Assembly: GCF_900636325.1 (NCBI RefSeq)
Contig: NZ_LR134263.1
Location: 2,728,001 to 2,792,000 of the forward strand
DNA length: 64,000 nucleotides
Direction of reading: 5' to 3'
From: Staphylococcus delphini
Lineage (GTDB): Bacteria; Bacillota; Bacilli; Staphylococcales; Staphylococcaceae
Program-made: the position numbers and the translations under genes
The notes under the pieces: model-generated
What the model saw: the letters and a program-made list of their open reading frames with translations, nothing else
Told to the model about the DNA's origin: nothing
Databases searched by the model: none
Shown: piece after piece, positions 11,201-20,065 of the stretch
How positions within the stretch are numbered: the stretch's first letter is position 1
How the letters are laid out: each line of letters starts with the position of its first letter

Positions 11201-12592
11201 ATGTCTATATTTTTAATTATTATTAACTTAATTATTTTTCTTCTCGCCTTATTGAGCCTGTGGGTGATGGCGAAAAAACATGTCAAATTCCCTAAACGTG
11301 TGTTCTTTGCGCTAGGTTTAGGTATCGTATTAGGCCTCCTCCTCCACCTCATTTATGGCGTTGAAGGTCAAGTGACGACACAAACAACTGATTGGGTCGG
11401 CTTAATTGGGAATGGGTATATTGCATTGCTACAAATGATTGTCATTCCACTGATTTTTGTTTCTATCGTCGCGGCATTTACGAAAATTGAAATTGGAGAA
11501 AAGTTTGCTAAAGTCGGCAGCTTAATCTTCATGTTTTTGATTGGTACCGTAACGATTGCAGCGATTATCGGTATTATCTATGCACTCGCATTCAATTTAG
11601 ATGCTTCTAGTATTGACTTAGGTCAGGCAGAAAATGCTCGTAGCGCCGAAATTACTGATAAAGCGAAAGGGCTTACTGCAACAACATTGCCAACACAAAT
11701 TTTAGAATTGTTACCGTCAAATCCATTTTTAGATTTCACTGGTGCACGTGCAACTTCTACTATTGCAGTCGTGATCTTTGCCGCATTTGTAGGCTTTGCA
11801 TTTTTACGTGTCGCACGTAAACAACCTGAAAATGGTCAAACTTTAAAACGCGGTATTGATGCCATTTACGCACTTGTCATGGCTATCGTCACATTTGTTT
11901 TACGCCTAACGCCTTATGGGATTTTAGCGATTATGATTAACACAATTGCGACGAGTGATTTTGCTGCGATTTGGACACTCGGTAAGTTCGTGATTGCGTC
12001 GTATGCAGCACTCATTACAATGTACATCATTCACCTAATCATTTTAGCTGTTATTGGTGTCAATCCAGTACATTATGTGAAGAAAACAGCCGAAGTTATT
12101 TTATTCGCATTCACTTCGCGTTCAAGTGCTGGTACATTGCCATTAAACGTACAAGCGCAAACGAATCGTCTAGGTGTGCCTCAAGCTATCGCAAACTTCT
12201 CGGGCTCATTTGGACTATCTATCGGACAAAATGGCTGTGCGGGAATCTACCCTGCAATGCTTGCAATCATGGTCGCACCTGTCGCGGGTGTTGAAGTGAA
12301 TCTACAATTTATTGTGACAGTCATTATCGTTGTCGTGTTAAGTTCATTCGGTGTAGCAGGTGTAGGGGGCGGTGCAACATTCGCTTCAATCCTGGTCTTA
12401 TCTGCATTGAACTTGCCGGTCGGTCTTGCGGGTGTCTTAATTTCAGTCGAGCCACTGATCGATATGGGTCGTACAGCACTTAACGTGAATGACTCTATCT
12501 TAGCGGGTACAGGCACTGCCAAACTGACAAAACAACTCGATGAAGACATTTTCCATTCCAATTATATGGACGAATTAACCGCACAACATTAA
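11201..12592 (+). CDS. tcyP: L-cystine symporter, dicarboxylate/amino acid:cation family
   Basis: 463 residues with about eight to ten membrane spans and the re-entrant loop signatures FTSRSSAGTLPLNVQ and GVAGVGGGATFASILVLSALNLP of the sodium:dicarboxylate symporter family. The overall sequence matches TcyP/YhcL-type cystine uptake carriers of Firmicutes, located in the cell membrane. AAAGGAAG precedes the ATG. It lies 74 bases after thiO; cystine sulfur can feed thiazole synthesis, but a shared transcript is not established. A large hairpin element follows. Confidence 0.85.
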   Translation: MSIFLIIINLIIFLLALLSLWVMAKKHVKFPKRVFFALGLGIVLGLLLHLIYGVEGQVTTQTTDWVGLIGNGYIALLQMIVIPLIFVSIVAAFTKIEIGEKFAKVGSLIFMFLIGTVTIAAIIGIIYALAFNLDASSIDLGQAENARSAEITDKAKGLTATTLPTQILELLPSNPFLDFTGARATSTIAVVIFAAFVGFAFLRVARKQPENGQTLKRGIDAIYALVMAIVTFVLRLTPYGILAIMINTIATSDFAAIWTLGKFVIASYAALITMYIIHLIILAVIGVNPVHYVKKTAEVILFAFTSRSSAGTLPLNVQAQTNRLGVPQAIANFSGSFGLSIGQNGCAGIYPAMLAIMVAPVAGVEVNLQFIVTVIIVVVLSSFGVAGVGGGATFASILVLSALNLPVGLAGVLISVEPLIDMGRTALNVNDSILAGTGTAKLTKQLDEDIFHSNYMDELTAQH

Positions 12593-12628
12593 GTAACACA
12601 ATAGTTACAAAACAGTATATGCGGATGA

Positions 12629-12833
12629 ACTTGCCCTCTTCCTACGATTTATTAGTTCTAGGATTGTCTTGATGGATTCGCTTTCCCAGGGGACTTGCCT
12701 CAACTAGCCAACGCTTAATCATACTGTGACATAAGTGAAGCGTTGGCGGATTTTCGGCTGCGTCTGATCCCTCGGGAGTCTCATCCATCACGACAATCTT
12801 ACTCTACAAAGTCATAGAAAGAGGGCAACTTTT
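12629..12833. repeat. dispersed palindromic repeat element, copy A
   Basis: A nested inverted repeat fills the gap between tcyP and the convergent ABC operon: outer arms TTGCCCTCTT and AAGAGGGCAA, middle arms TTGTCTTGATGGAT (12668) and ATCCATCACGACAA, and a core (about 12674-12782) with a hairpin of GCCAACGCTT/AAGCGTTGGC. Read on the minus strand, the core (GACTCCCGAGGGATCAG ... CAACGCTT ... AAGCGTTGG ... CCCCTGGGAAAG) is homologous to the element near 20.3 kb. It may also act as a bidirectional terminator. Confidence 0.75.
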
Positions 12834-13063
12834 TACATTAATGCGATGTAACTTGCTTTTGATTTCATCGTTAATTACTTGCTTTATTGTAAATGAGATT
12901 AAAGTGTACATTTCGTACATACTGAAGCTTAATTTTCATAGAGCGTCTACAAAGTCAATCACATATGTATATAAACATAATCAAAGAGACAGAGGGCAAG
13001 TTGGCTGTGATACGCCATTTCTTTTCTGCTAATATTAATGCCCCTATCTCTTTTAACTTATGT
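12834..13063. other. intergenic stretch before the bacteriocin ABC operon end
   Basis: Roughly 230 bases with no supported gene. A 63-codon frame at 12841 has no ribosome site and no protein-like composition and is not accepted. Confidence 0.4.
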
Positions 13064-13720
13064 TTATTGTACGGTTTCTAATTCGCTACTGTGACATTTT
13101 AGTGCATCAACTTGAATAATCTCGTCGCATCGTTGGGCAAGTGCTAAGTCATGAGTGGCGATAATGAGTATTCGTCTTTCATCTACCATTTCAAACAAGA
13201 GTTCCACTACTTTCTGCCCGTTCGCGTCATCTAAAGAGCCAGTCGGTTCATCTGCTAAAATCAGGCGCGGTTGTTTGAGCAATAAACGCGCTAATGCTAC
13301 CCGCTGTTGCTCGCCTCCACTTAATGTCGCAACTTTACGCTTATGATTCATATCAATCCCAACCTTTTGTAAACATTGTGTTTTCAATTGTTGGCGTTCT
13401 GATTTGGATACTTTCTTGAAAGCCAGTGCCATATCGAGATTTTGGTTAATCGTCATTGAATCAACAAGACCATAATTTTGAAATACATAGCCGAGGATAT
13501 CGCGATAAAAACGAAAATCAGCTTTCAATCTTTTTTGATCGAATCGCACCTCACCTTGTTTCAATGTTTCGAATCCTGCAATCGCATTCAGCAAAGTCGA
13601 TTTCCCTGACCCACTATGACCAATAAGCGCATAAGACTTCCCCGGTTCAAACGTCAAATTCACATTGTCAAAAATCGTACGTTTCCCTTTTTGAATCGTT
13701 ACATTTTTTAATTCAATCAT
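13064..13720 (-). CDS. ABC transporter ATPase of the bacteriocin locus
   Basis: 218 residues with a complete nucleotide-binding domain: Walker A GHSGSGKST (34-42), Q-loop FQNYGL (80-85), signature LSGGEQQR (133-140), Walker B LILADEPTG (153-161) and the switch His in ATHD. The MacB/LolD-like size suits export or extrusion. Its start overlaps the preceding gene by ATGA. With the DUF1430 permease two genes upstream it should form the membrane complex that exports or gives protection against the lactococcin-972-like peptide encoded first in the operon. The division between export and immunity is inferred. Confidence 0.9.
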   Translation of the reverse strand: MIELKNVTIQKGKRTIFDNVNLTFEPGKSYALIGHSGSGKSTLLNAIAGFETLKQGEVRFDQKRLKADFRFYRDILGYVFQNYGLVDSMTINQNLDMALAFKKVSKSERQQLKTQCLQKVGIDMNHKRKVATLSGGEQQRVALARLLLKQPRLILADEPTGSLDDANGQKVVELLFEMVDERRILIIATHDLALAQRCDEIIQVDALKCHSSELETVQ

Positions 13721-14046
13721 TCTTTCTTCTTCACCTCTTTAGGCCATTTTGAAAGGTCATGAATATATTCAATCTCAAAGACGTATTTACCTTTGTGAAT
13801 CACTTTTACATGATCAGACTTGGCATCATATCCACCGAAATTCAAACGATATTTGAGTGGTTCGCCCGATTCGTCATACGCTTGAATATCCACATACGTT
13901 TGTGTTCCTAATGGTACCACCGCATAAGATGTCTCCTTCTTTAAAAATGGATTAAAGTAATCAACATACGTCAGACGTACAAAAGCTAAAAATAGAACAC
14001 ACCCGATGACGATTACTGCAATCGATATCAGCATATTTTTCTTCAA
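13717..14046 (-). CDS. YxeA-like small membrane-anchored protein
   Basis: 109 residues. One N-terminal membrane span (about 5-25, IAVIVIGCVLFLAFVRLTYV) and an extracytoplasmic domain with strands ending KYVFEIEYIHDLSKWPKEV. The size and the pattern around YAVVPLGTQTYVDIQAYDESG resemble the YxeA/DUF1093 family, common beside bacteriocin ABC systems. It is placed between the permease (three-base gap) and the ATPase (four-base overlap), so it is probably an accessory or immunity component of the same complex. Function unproven. Confidence 0.65.
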   Translation of the reverse strand: MKKNMLISIAVIVIGCVLFLAFVRLTYVDYFNPFLKKETSYAVVPLGTQTYVDIQAYDESGEPLKYRLNFGGYDAKSDHVKVIHKGKYVFEIEYIHDLSKWPKEVKKKE

Positions 14047-14049
14047 TAT

Positions 14050-16017
14050 TTAAGCCTCCCTAATTAGTACATTGAATTGTTTTTCTAAATAATGGATGTA
14101 AACCCATTGAATGAAGAATTGAAACAGCAAAATCACGCCAAAAATCCATATCACATTACTATTTTGTGTCTTTTCAAATAAGAATGCGCCAATAAGAGCA
14201 GTAAATAAACCATTTAATACGATATAGTTGCGATAGTTTTGCCAACGTCTGAAGCCAAACATTTTTCGCATAAGTAACCATTGACGACGCTGCTCAAAGT
14301 AATGCAATACATCTAATAATGTCACGATACACAAGACTGTCATAGCGATACCACTAGAAAAGCTATACACAAGCCATTTCGTTTGTGTTTCTCGATACGT
14401 TTTCATAACACTGTCTTTATAATTGGTTACACCTTGCACATCATCTTTCAAATCAAAGCGGTCGATATTACGGATAATATTTTCATAATTTTTAAAAATC
14501 AATTCCCCTTGTGATAATGTGGAATAATAAAAATCATCCGTTAAGTCTTTAGCATTTAACATTAAAATCGCAGGCGACTTCATATAGGTTGTCGACAATC
14601 CCGTACGTACATCAAAGGCGTAAATTTCGTAAGGATTTTTCAACTGCGTCACTAGTACCTTTGTCTTTGATTCTGGATTTGGAAGTTGATAGTTCACCCA
14701 ATCCTGAAAATCTGCACGTATGGCTGAGACTTCATTTTTAGCTTGAGGAGGTAAATACAACTCTATTTGTCCAGGTCGGTCTTCTAAATTCGGTAACTCT
14801 CGTAATTGAGACTTAAAAAAATCAACAAAGTTTTGATTGACAAACAGCACATTTCCTTCGTCTGGCGAATAATTTGTTTGACTTGGTTCATACAATACAT
14901 TTTGATTCATCAATAATGCTTGTTCATGTCGCTCACTATATATAAACATTTGATGATATCGTTTCGCAAATTCCATTTCTTCGTTCATACTACGCCGTAT
15001 GGGTTTCAAGTCAATTGTGTAATAATCATCTAGTTTGCCCCACCATGCTTCTGTCTCTTGTATTTGTTCTAACTTTTTCATTTGATTAAGATTCGGCAAA
15101 ATGAGGAGTGTGAGTAAAACTAACATACTCAACTTAGAGATATGATTCATCGCACGTAACAGACGATATGGCTTGAGTCCTTTAATCATCAATGGGATAT
15201 CTATCCGGATAAGTATGATACAAGACAGTAATGAACTGATAGATAAAATTCCCCAAAATAAAATATCCGCAACGATGAGACGACTTACAAAATATTCGAG
15301 TTGACCGTCCAATCCTAACCATTTCAACAGCCCTATCGAAAGGAATCCGACACTTATGGCTAATATCAACCATCTGATAATAATTTTTTCAATATTCAGA
15401 AACAAGATATTAAAAAAACGATAACCATGTAAACGCATCGTCGCATATGTTTTAAAATTTTGACTTCGATAATGCAAATGATACAACAAATAGATAATAA
15501 GTAATGTCACAAATGGAAGCAGTACGCCTCGATTAATGAGCACATCCCCATAGATCATCCATGATTGTACAGATCCCATCCTCACCTTTAGACCGACACT
15601 TTCTAAAGCTGTTTTCAATTGTTCCTTATTAGCAATATCATCTAATATAAAATAATCACCACGTACATCTCGCTGCATCAGTTGATCATGCGTTAAATGA
15701 TGGTAACTATATGTCGTATTCATCGGCGCAATAGTGTGATGATTGGCTTGCTCATTAAACGCATAAATCGCTTTATCGACTTGATGTTCTTTATGATCGA
15801 TAACGACTTTAAAAATCGCAATATCTGCATCTTTCGCTACCTTCTCAAACTTCTCAAAAACTTCTGCTTTTGAATGTTGGTAGTCCCAACTTTCAACTTC
15901 AAGCATCACACGACTTCCAGTAAGTATTTCGCTGTCCTCTTCGTACAGTACAAGAATTAAAAATAAGCTTATTAGTGTGAGCGTGACCACATCTAATAAG
16001 TGTTTCATCCACTTCAT
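14050..16017 (-). CDS. bacteriocin-associated membrane protein, DUF1430 permease
   Basis: 655 residues. One N-terminal membrane helix, a large extracellular domain, a middle group of helices (about 175-310), a second extracytoplasmic region and C-terminal helices (about 555-640). This is the layout of the bacteriocin-associated integral membrane (lactococcin-972 type, DUF1430) family, related to MacB/FtsX permeases. The second gene of the operon, directly after the bacteriocin gene (24 bases). It presumably partners the ATPase encoded at the operon end and confers self-protection or export. Confidence 0.85.
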   Translation of the reverse strand: MKWMKHLLDVVTLTLISLFLILVLYEEDSEILTGSRVMLEVESWDYQHSKAEVFEKFEKVAKDADIAIFKVVIDHKEHQVDKAIYAFNEQANHHTIAPMNTTYSYHHLTHDQLMQRDVRGDYFILDDIANKEQLKTALESVGLKVRMGSVQSWMIYGDVLINRGVLLPFVTLLIIYLLYHLHYRSQNFKTYATMRLHGYRFFNILFLNIEKIIIRWLILAISVGFLSIGLLKWLGLDGQLEYFVSRLIVADILFWGILSISSLLSCIILIRIDIPLMIKGLKPYRLLRAMNHISKLSMLVLLTLLILPNLNQMKKLEQIQETEAWWGKLDDYYTIDLKPIRRSMNEEMEFAKRYHQMFIYSERHEQALLMNQNVLYEPSQTNYSPDEGNVLFVNQNFVDFFKSQLRELPNLEDRPGQIELYLPPQAKNEVSAIRADFQDWVNYQLPNPESKTKVLVTQLKNPYEIYAFDVRTGLSTTYMKSPAILMLNAKDLTDDFYYSTLSQGELIFKNYENIIRNIDRFDLKDDVQGVTNYKDSVMKTYRETQTKWLVYSFSSGIAMTVLCIVTLLDVLHYFEQRRQWLLMRKMFGFRRWQNYRNYIVLNGLFTALIGAFLFEKTQNSNVIWIFGVILLFQFFIQWVYIHYLEKQFNVLIREA

Positions 16018-16041
16018 TGCTCACCTCTATAAATTGGAAAC

Positions 16042-16332
16042 TTAGTATACATTATAATATGCTTCATTACGCCACCACCATCTCTTTTCTGATGATGCCA
16101 GTGCTCTAACTCCAGGTTTTCTAAATCCACTAAACGATCTTGTTTTCCCAATTGCTGTTGAACTATGGTATCTATAGTTATTACTATAATATGACCATAC
16201 GTATTTACTTCCTACACCATAATTCCAAGTTCCTCCGTCAGTATAGATAGTTGCTGCACTAACTATACTAGACGAACCAATACCTATTAACAATAACCCA
16301 GCGACTAAAGTACTCAAAATCTTATTTTTCAT
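16042..16332 (-). CDS. lactococcin 972-like bacteriocin precursor
   Basis: 96 residues. A Sec signal peptide (basic start, hydrophobic 9-24) with cleavage near SIVSA; the mature peptide of about 70 residues begins with GGTWNYGVG and ends with an aromatic tail (EKRWWWRNEAYYNVY). The GTWxxG start, central HSS motif and YYN end are the marks of the lactococcin 972 family, non-lantibiotic peptides known in the type member to bind lipid II and block septum formation. Ribosome site AAGGAGG. The dedicated permease, YxeA-like protein and ATPase follow on the same strand. Confidence 0.88.
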   Translation of the reverse strand: MKNKILSTLVAGLLLIGIGSSSIVSAATIYTDGGTWNYGVGSKYVWSYYSNNYRYHSSTAIGKTRSFSGFRKPGVRALASSEKRWWWRNEAYYNVY

Positions 16333-16367
16333 AATTTCATCCTCCTTTATAATAACATTACACCTTT

Positions 16368-16396
16368 ATTATAGTTTATACCAATCTGATTTTCAA
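16368..16396 (-). promoter_or_regulatory. promoter of the bacteriocin operon
   Basis: On the minus strand TTGAAA (16391-16396) and TATAAT (16368-16373) are separated by exactly 17 bases, about 35 bases before the bacteriocin ATG. A near-consensus SigA promoter. Confidence 0.8.
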
Positions 16397-16479
16397 CAAT
16401 ATTAAATAAATATTTTCACCTTATTTAGTTTATATATATGTGTGTAGAAATAAAATACAAGGACTTCATCTTTAATCCT

Positions 16480-16514
16480 AAAAAACTCCCCATCCATTTA
16501 TTTTGAACGGGGAG
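16480..16514 (-). terminator. nfrA terminator
   Basis: CTCCCC...GGGGAG hairpin followed by a TTTTTT run on the minus strand, just past the nfrA stop. Confidence 0.75.
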
Positions 16515-16536
16515 AATTTATTTGATTATCGATATA

Positions 16537-17292
16537 TTATTTCTTATTAAATCCTGACATTTGCAACCAATCATTCATCTCTAATCGTTGCTTGCTACTC
16601 ATAAAGCCAGCGATTTGATCGGACCATGTTTCATCACGTTTGCCTTGTGTGCGTTCTTGATAATATTCAGACACAGTTTGATCATAAGCTTCAATTTGTT
16701 CAGACAATTCAGCGTCATCTTGATTGTAAGTATCCACATGGAACACATGGGATAATGGAAGGCGCGGTTTAGGTGAACCATTTTCGTCATCTGCTGGCTC
16801 TCCAATGGCCATACCGAATAATGGGAAGACGTGTTCAGGTAAATTTAAAATTTCGCGTACACGTTGCACATCGTTACGTAATGAACCGAGATATACAATG
16901 CCGTAACCCATATCTTCAGCCGTCAATGCAATATTTTGAGCCGCTAATGCCGCGTCAACTGTACCGACTAATAATCCTTCAGCTGATTCAAAGCTCGCTT
17001 CCATGTCTGCTTTCATTTTTTCATTAATCAATTGGTGACGATGGTAATCAATCACGTAAACGAGCAAGTACCCATTTTCAACGACATAAGGCTGGCCTGA
17101 AACTTCTCTGAGCGCTTCTTTCTTTTCAACGGATTCTACACCTATAAATGACGTCGTTTGCAAGAAACTTGACGTCGATGCCATTTGTCCTGCTTCTATT
17201 AATTTTTCAATCGTTGCTCGTTCGATCGGTGTTTGTTTGAACTTTCTCACTGAATGATGTCGCTTGGCCAAATCATACACATATTCTGACAT
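16537..17292 (-). CDS. nfrA: NADPH-dependent flavin oxidoreductase, nitroreductase family
   Basis: 251 residues from the ATG at 17292, preceded by AGGAG; a longer frame upstream has no ribosome site. Residues RHHSVRKFK near 11-19 and AQNIALTAEDMGYGIVYLGS in the middle are the FMN-binding and active-site segments of NfrA/FrxA nitroreductases, which reduce flavins, nitro compounds and disulfides with NAD(P)H. It matches staphylococcal NfrA along its length, including GQPYVVENGYL and the C-terminal ERTQGKRDETWSDQI. Part of the oxidative-stress neighbourhood with ahpCF. Confidence 0.93.
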   Translation of the reverse strand: MSEYVYDLAKRHHSVRKFKQTPIERATIEKLIEAGQMASTSSFLQTTSFIGVESVEKKEALREVSGQPYVVENGYLLVYVIDYHRHQLINEKMKADMEASFESAEGLLVGTVDAALAAQNIALTAEDMGYGIVYLGSLRNDVQRVREILNLPEHVFPLFGMAIGEPADDENGSPKPRLPLSHVFHVDTYNQDDAELSEQIEAYDQTVSEYYQERTQGKRDETWSDQIAGFMSSKQRLEMNDWLQMSGFNKK

Positions 17293-17715
17293 AAAAAACA
17301 CTCCTAACATCCTTTTCTCTATCGTAACACTTGCCCTACTAAAACGCATGATTCGTGCATGGTTCCTAGCTATTATACTCGCACTTTATTTAATTAACGA
17401 AAATCACATCTGTTATGATAATATCAACAAAGCGCTTTCTATGTTTACCCTTTAATTGAGAATGAAAGCATATAAATGATATTCAAATCTTTTATCAATT
17501 AACTTATTTCCGTTTTTTTATTTCCAATGTATCATCTGCTTTATTATCTTTACTACAATAAAAAATAATGCGGAACAATCATCACATGTGACCAAATTGT
17601 GATCGAAAAGTGGCGTTTTTACTGTATTTAGGCTTTATTGCACCTATAACATCAAAATCGCTATTAATTATGAAAGCGTTTAACTTCAAATTGGATAAAA
17701 ATCTTTTGTATTTAT
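17293..17715. other. divergent intergenic region nfrA/ahpC
   Basis: About 420 bases of AT-rich DNA with no credible gene. The promoter and PerR box of ahpCF lie at its right end and are listed separately. Confidence 0.5.
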
Positions 17716-17744
17716 TTGACGTAATGATTGTTCCATGTCATAAT
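17716..17744 (+). promoter_or_regulatory. ahpCF promoter
   Basis: TTGACG (17716-17721) and CATAAT (17739-17744) with a 17-base spacer, directly upstream of the PerR-type box and about 100 bases before the ahpC ATG. Confidence 0.65.
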
Positions 17745-17755
17745 ACTACTTGAGA

Positions 17756-17771
17756 TTAGAATTATTATTAA
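17756..17771 (+). promoter_or_regulatory. PerR box of ahpCF
   Basis: TTAGAATTATTATTAA closely matches the PerR/Fur-family operator TTATAATTATTATAA. It sits where the transcript would begin, so PerR bound with iron or manganese should repress ahpCF until peroxide oxidises it. Confidence 0.75.
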
Positions 17772-17847
17772 TAAGGAATTATCACAAAGTAAAAACTTGG
17801 TTCTAATCCAAATAATAATGATTCATATAAATAGGAGGATTTTGATT

Positions 17848-18417
17848 ATGTCATTAATCGGTAAACAAATTGAGGAATTTTCAGCACAAGCATACAATGC
17901 AAAAACAGATGAATTTATTGAAGTTACACACGAAGATTTAAAAGGTAACTGGAGTGTTGTCGTATTCTACCCTGCAGATTTCTCATTCGTATGTCCAACT
18001 GAATTAGAAGATGTACAAAATCATTACGAAAAATTACAAGAGTTAGGTACAAACGTATTTTCTGTTTCTACAGATACTCACTTTGTACATAAAGCATGGC
18101 ACGATCATTCAGATGCCATCAGCAAATTACAATATACAATGATTGGTGATCCTTCTCAAGCGATTACACGTCAATTTGATGTATTAGATGAAACTTCTGG
18201 TCTTGCACAACGCGGTACTTTCATCGTTGACCCAGACGGTGTGGTTCAAGCAGCAGAAATCAATGCAGACGGTATCGGCCGTGACGCAAGCACACTTGTA
18301 CACAAAATCAAAGCAGCACAATACGTTCGTCAAAATCCAGGTGAAGTTTGCCCAGCGAAATGGGAAGAAGGTAGCGAAACTTTAACTCCAGGATTAGACT
18401 TAGTAGGTAAAATTTAA
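17848..18417 (+). CDS. ahpC: alkyl hydroperoxide reductase peroxiredoxin subunit
   Basis: 189 residues from the ATG at 17848, preceded by AGGAGG. Reduces H2O2 and organic peroxides in the cytoplasm. Peroxidatic Cys49 in [10 protein letters not shown] and resolving Cys168 in [11 protein letters not shown] mark a typical two-cysteine peroxiredoxin. It ends 14 bases before ahpF, which regenerates it. The PerR-type operator upstream fits peroxide induction. Confidence 0.98.
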   Translation: MSLIGKQIEEFSAQAYNAKTDEFIEVTHEDLKGNWSVVVFYPADFSFVCPTELEDVQNHYEKLQELGTNVFSVSTDTHFVHKAWHDHSDAISKLQYTMIGDPSQAITRQFDVLDETSGLAQRGTFIVDPDGVVQAAEINADGIGRDASTLVHKIKAAQYVRQNPGEVCPAKWEEGSETLTPGLDLVGKI

Positions 18418-18431
18418 GGAGGCTATACTGA

Positions 18432-19955
18432 ATGTTAAATCAAGAATTAAAGCAACAACTTTCACAACTTCTTGATTTGATGGAAGGTGACGTTGTACTG
18501 AAAGTGAGCACTGGCGATGACGATCATTCTCAAAAAATGAACGATCTCGTCAATGAAGTTTCAGACATGTCATCTCGAATTACAGTAGAAAAAGCTGAAT
18601 TAAAGCGTACGCCTAGCTTTAGTATCAACAGACCAAATGAGGACACTGGCATTACATTTGCTGGTGTCCCTCTTGGTCATGAGTTCAATTCTTTTGTCCT
18701 TGCACTCTTACAAGTAAGTGGTCGTGCACCAAAAGAAGAACAATCTGTAATTGATCAAATCAAGTCTATTAACGAACCCCTTCATTTTGAAACATTTATC
18801 AGCTTAACATGTCAAAAATGTCCTGATGTTGTTCAAGCGTTAAACTTAATGAGTGTCATCAATCCGAATATTACACATACGATGATTGATGGTGCAGTGT
18901 TCAAAAAAGAAGCAGAAGACATTATGGCGGTCCCTGCAATTTTCTTAAATGGTGAACAATTTGGTAACGGCCGTATGACAGTGACAGACATTCTGAGTGC
19001 GTTAGGTCAAGGTCCTGATGCTTCTGAATTTGAAAACAAAGAAACATTTGATGTCCTCGTAGTTGGCGGCGGTCCTGCAAGTGCAAGTTCTGCCATCTAT
19101 GCTGCGCGTAAAGGTTTAAAAACAGGTATCGTAGCAGATAGAATTGGTGGTCAAGTGAATGACACAGCTGATATTGAAAACTTAATTGGCGTGAAGAAGA
19201 CGACAGGTCCATCACTTGCGACAAGCCTTGAAGCACACATTAAAGACTACAATGTAGATGCGATGACTGGCGTACGTGCAGAAGGATTAGAAAAATCAGA
19301 TGATATCGTTCATTTGACTTTAGATAACGGCGCAGTACTTAAAACACGCTCACTCATTATCGCAACAGGTGCACGTTGGAAGAAAATCGGTGTACCAGGT
19401 GAAGACACATTCGCAAACAAAGGTGTCGCATACTGCCCGCACTGTGACGGACCTCTATTCGAAGGTAAAGACGTCGCTGTTATCGGTGGCGGTAACTCTG
19501 GTGTTGAAGCCGCGATTGACTTAGCAGGTATTTGTAAAAGTGTAACAGTCCTTGAGTTCGGTGAGTCATTAAAAGCAGACTCTGTATTACAAGATCGCTT
19601 AAATTCATTACCGAATACAACAGTGATTACACAAGCTGCTACGAAAGAGATTACTGGCGACGATCGTGTCAACGGGCTCACGTATACAGATAGAGCTACA
19701 GATGAAGAAAAACATGTTGATTTAAATGGTGTCTTCGTTCAAATCGGTCTTTCTCCTAATACAGAATGGTTAGGTGATACTGTTCAACGTAACCGCATGG
19801 GTGAAATTGAAGTCGACCGTTTAGGAAACACGAACATTCCTGGTGTCTTTGCGGCAGGCGACTGTACAGACCAACGCTATAAACAAATTATTATTTCTAT
19901 GGGATCAGGCGCAACAGCAGCATTATCTGCATTCGACTACTTGATTCGTAACTAA
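18432..19955 (+). CDS. ahpF: alkyl hydroperoxide reductase flavoprotein subunit
   Basis: 507 residues. NADH-dependent reductase of AhpC. The N-terminal double thioredoxin-like domain carries a redox pair C127/C130 in LTCQKCPD; the C-terminal thioredoxin-reductase-like part has the FAD fold VVGGGPASASSAIYAARKG, a second redox pair in YCPHCDGPLF, the NAD fold VIGGGNSGVEAAIDLAG and GVFAAGDCTD. GGAGG precedes the ATG. A strong terminator follows. Confidence 0.98.
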   Translation: MLNQELKQQLSQLLDLMEGDVVLKVSTGDDDHSQKMNDLVNEVSDMSSRITVEKAELKRTPSFSINRPNEDTGITFAGVPLGHEFNSFVLALLQVSGRAPKEEQSVIDQIKSINEPLHFETFISLTCQKCPDVVQALNLMSVINPNITHTMIDGAVFKKEAEDIMAVPAIFLNGEQFGNGRMTVTDILSALGQGPDASEFENKETFDVLVVGGGPASASSAIYAARKGLKTGIVADRIGGQVNDTADIENLIGVKKTTGPSLATSLEAHIKDYNVDAMTGVRAEGLEKSDDIVHLTLDNGAVLKTRSLIIATGARWKKIGVPGEDTFANKGVAYCPHCDGPLFEGKDVAVIGGGNSGVEAAIDLAGICKSVTVLEFGESLKADSVLQDRLNSLPNTTVITQAATKEITGDDRVNGLTYTDRATDEEKHVDLNGVFVQIGLSPNTEWLGDTVQRNRMGEIEVDRLGNTNIPGVFAAGDCTDQRYKQIIISMGSGATAALSAFDYLIRN

Positions 19956-19972
19956 ATAGGATTCATATCATT

Positions 19973-20016
19973 AATCGGACTGGTGAGAAAGGGTTGTCTT
20001 TTCACCAGTCCGATTT
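19973..20016 (+). terminator. ahpCF terminator
   Basis: AATCGGACTGGTGA and TCACCAGTCCGATT form a long perfect stem followed by TTTCTATTTTT. Confidence 0.85.
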
Positions 20017-20065
20017 TCTATTTTTATTCAACACAGCTTTTTCATCCATCGAAGTAAGCATGTGA

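Noticed and set aside
12247..12561. Minus-strand open frame of 104 codons inside tcyP
   Set aside because: Thr/Pro/Ser-rich shadow of the transporter coding strand.
12841..13032. 63-codon open frame between repeat A and the ABC operon
   Set aside because: No ribosome site; Ser/Ile/Lys noise typical of AT-rich gaps.
17671..17684. TGAAAGCGTTTAAC as a CcpA cre before ahpC
   Set aside because: Two mismatches in the conserved end of the consensus, and it lies upstream of the promoter with no supporting context.
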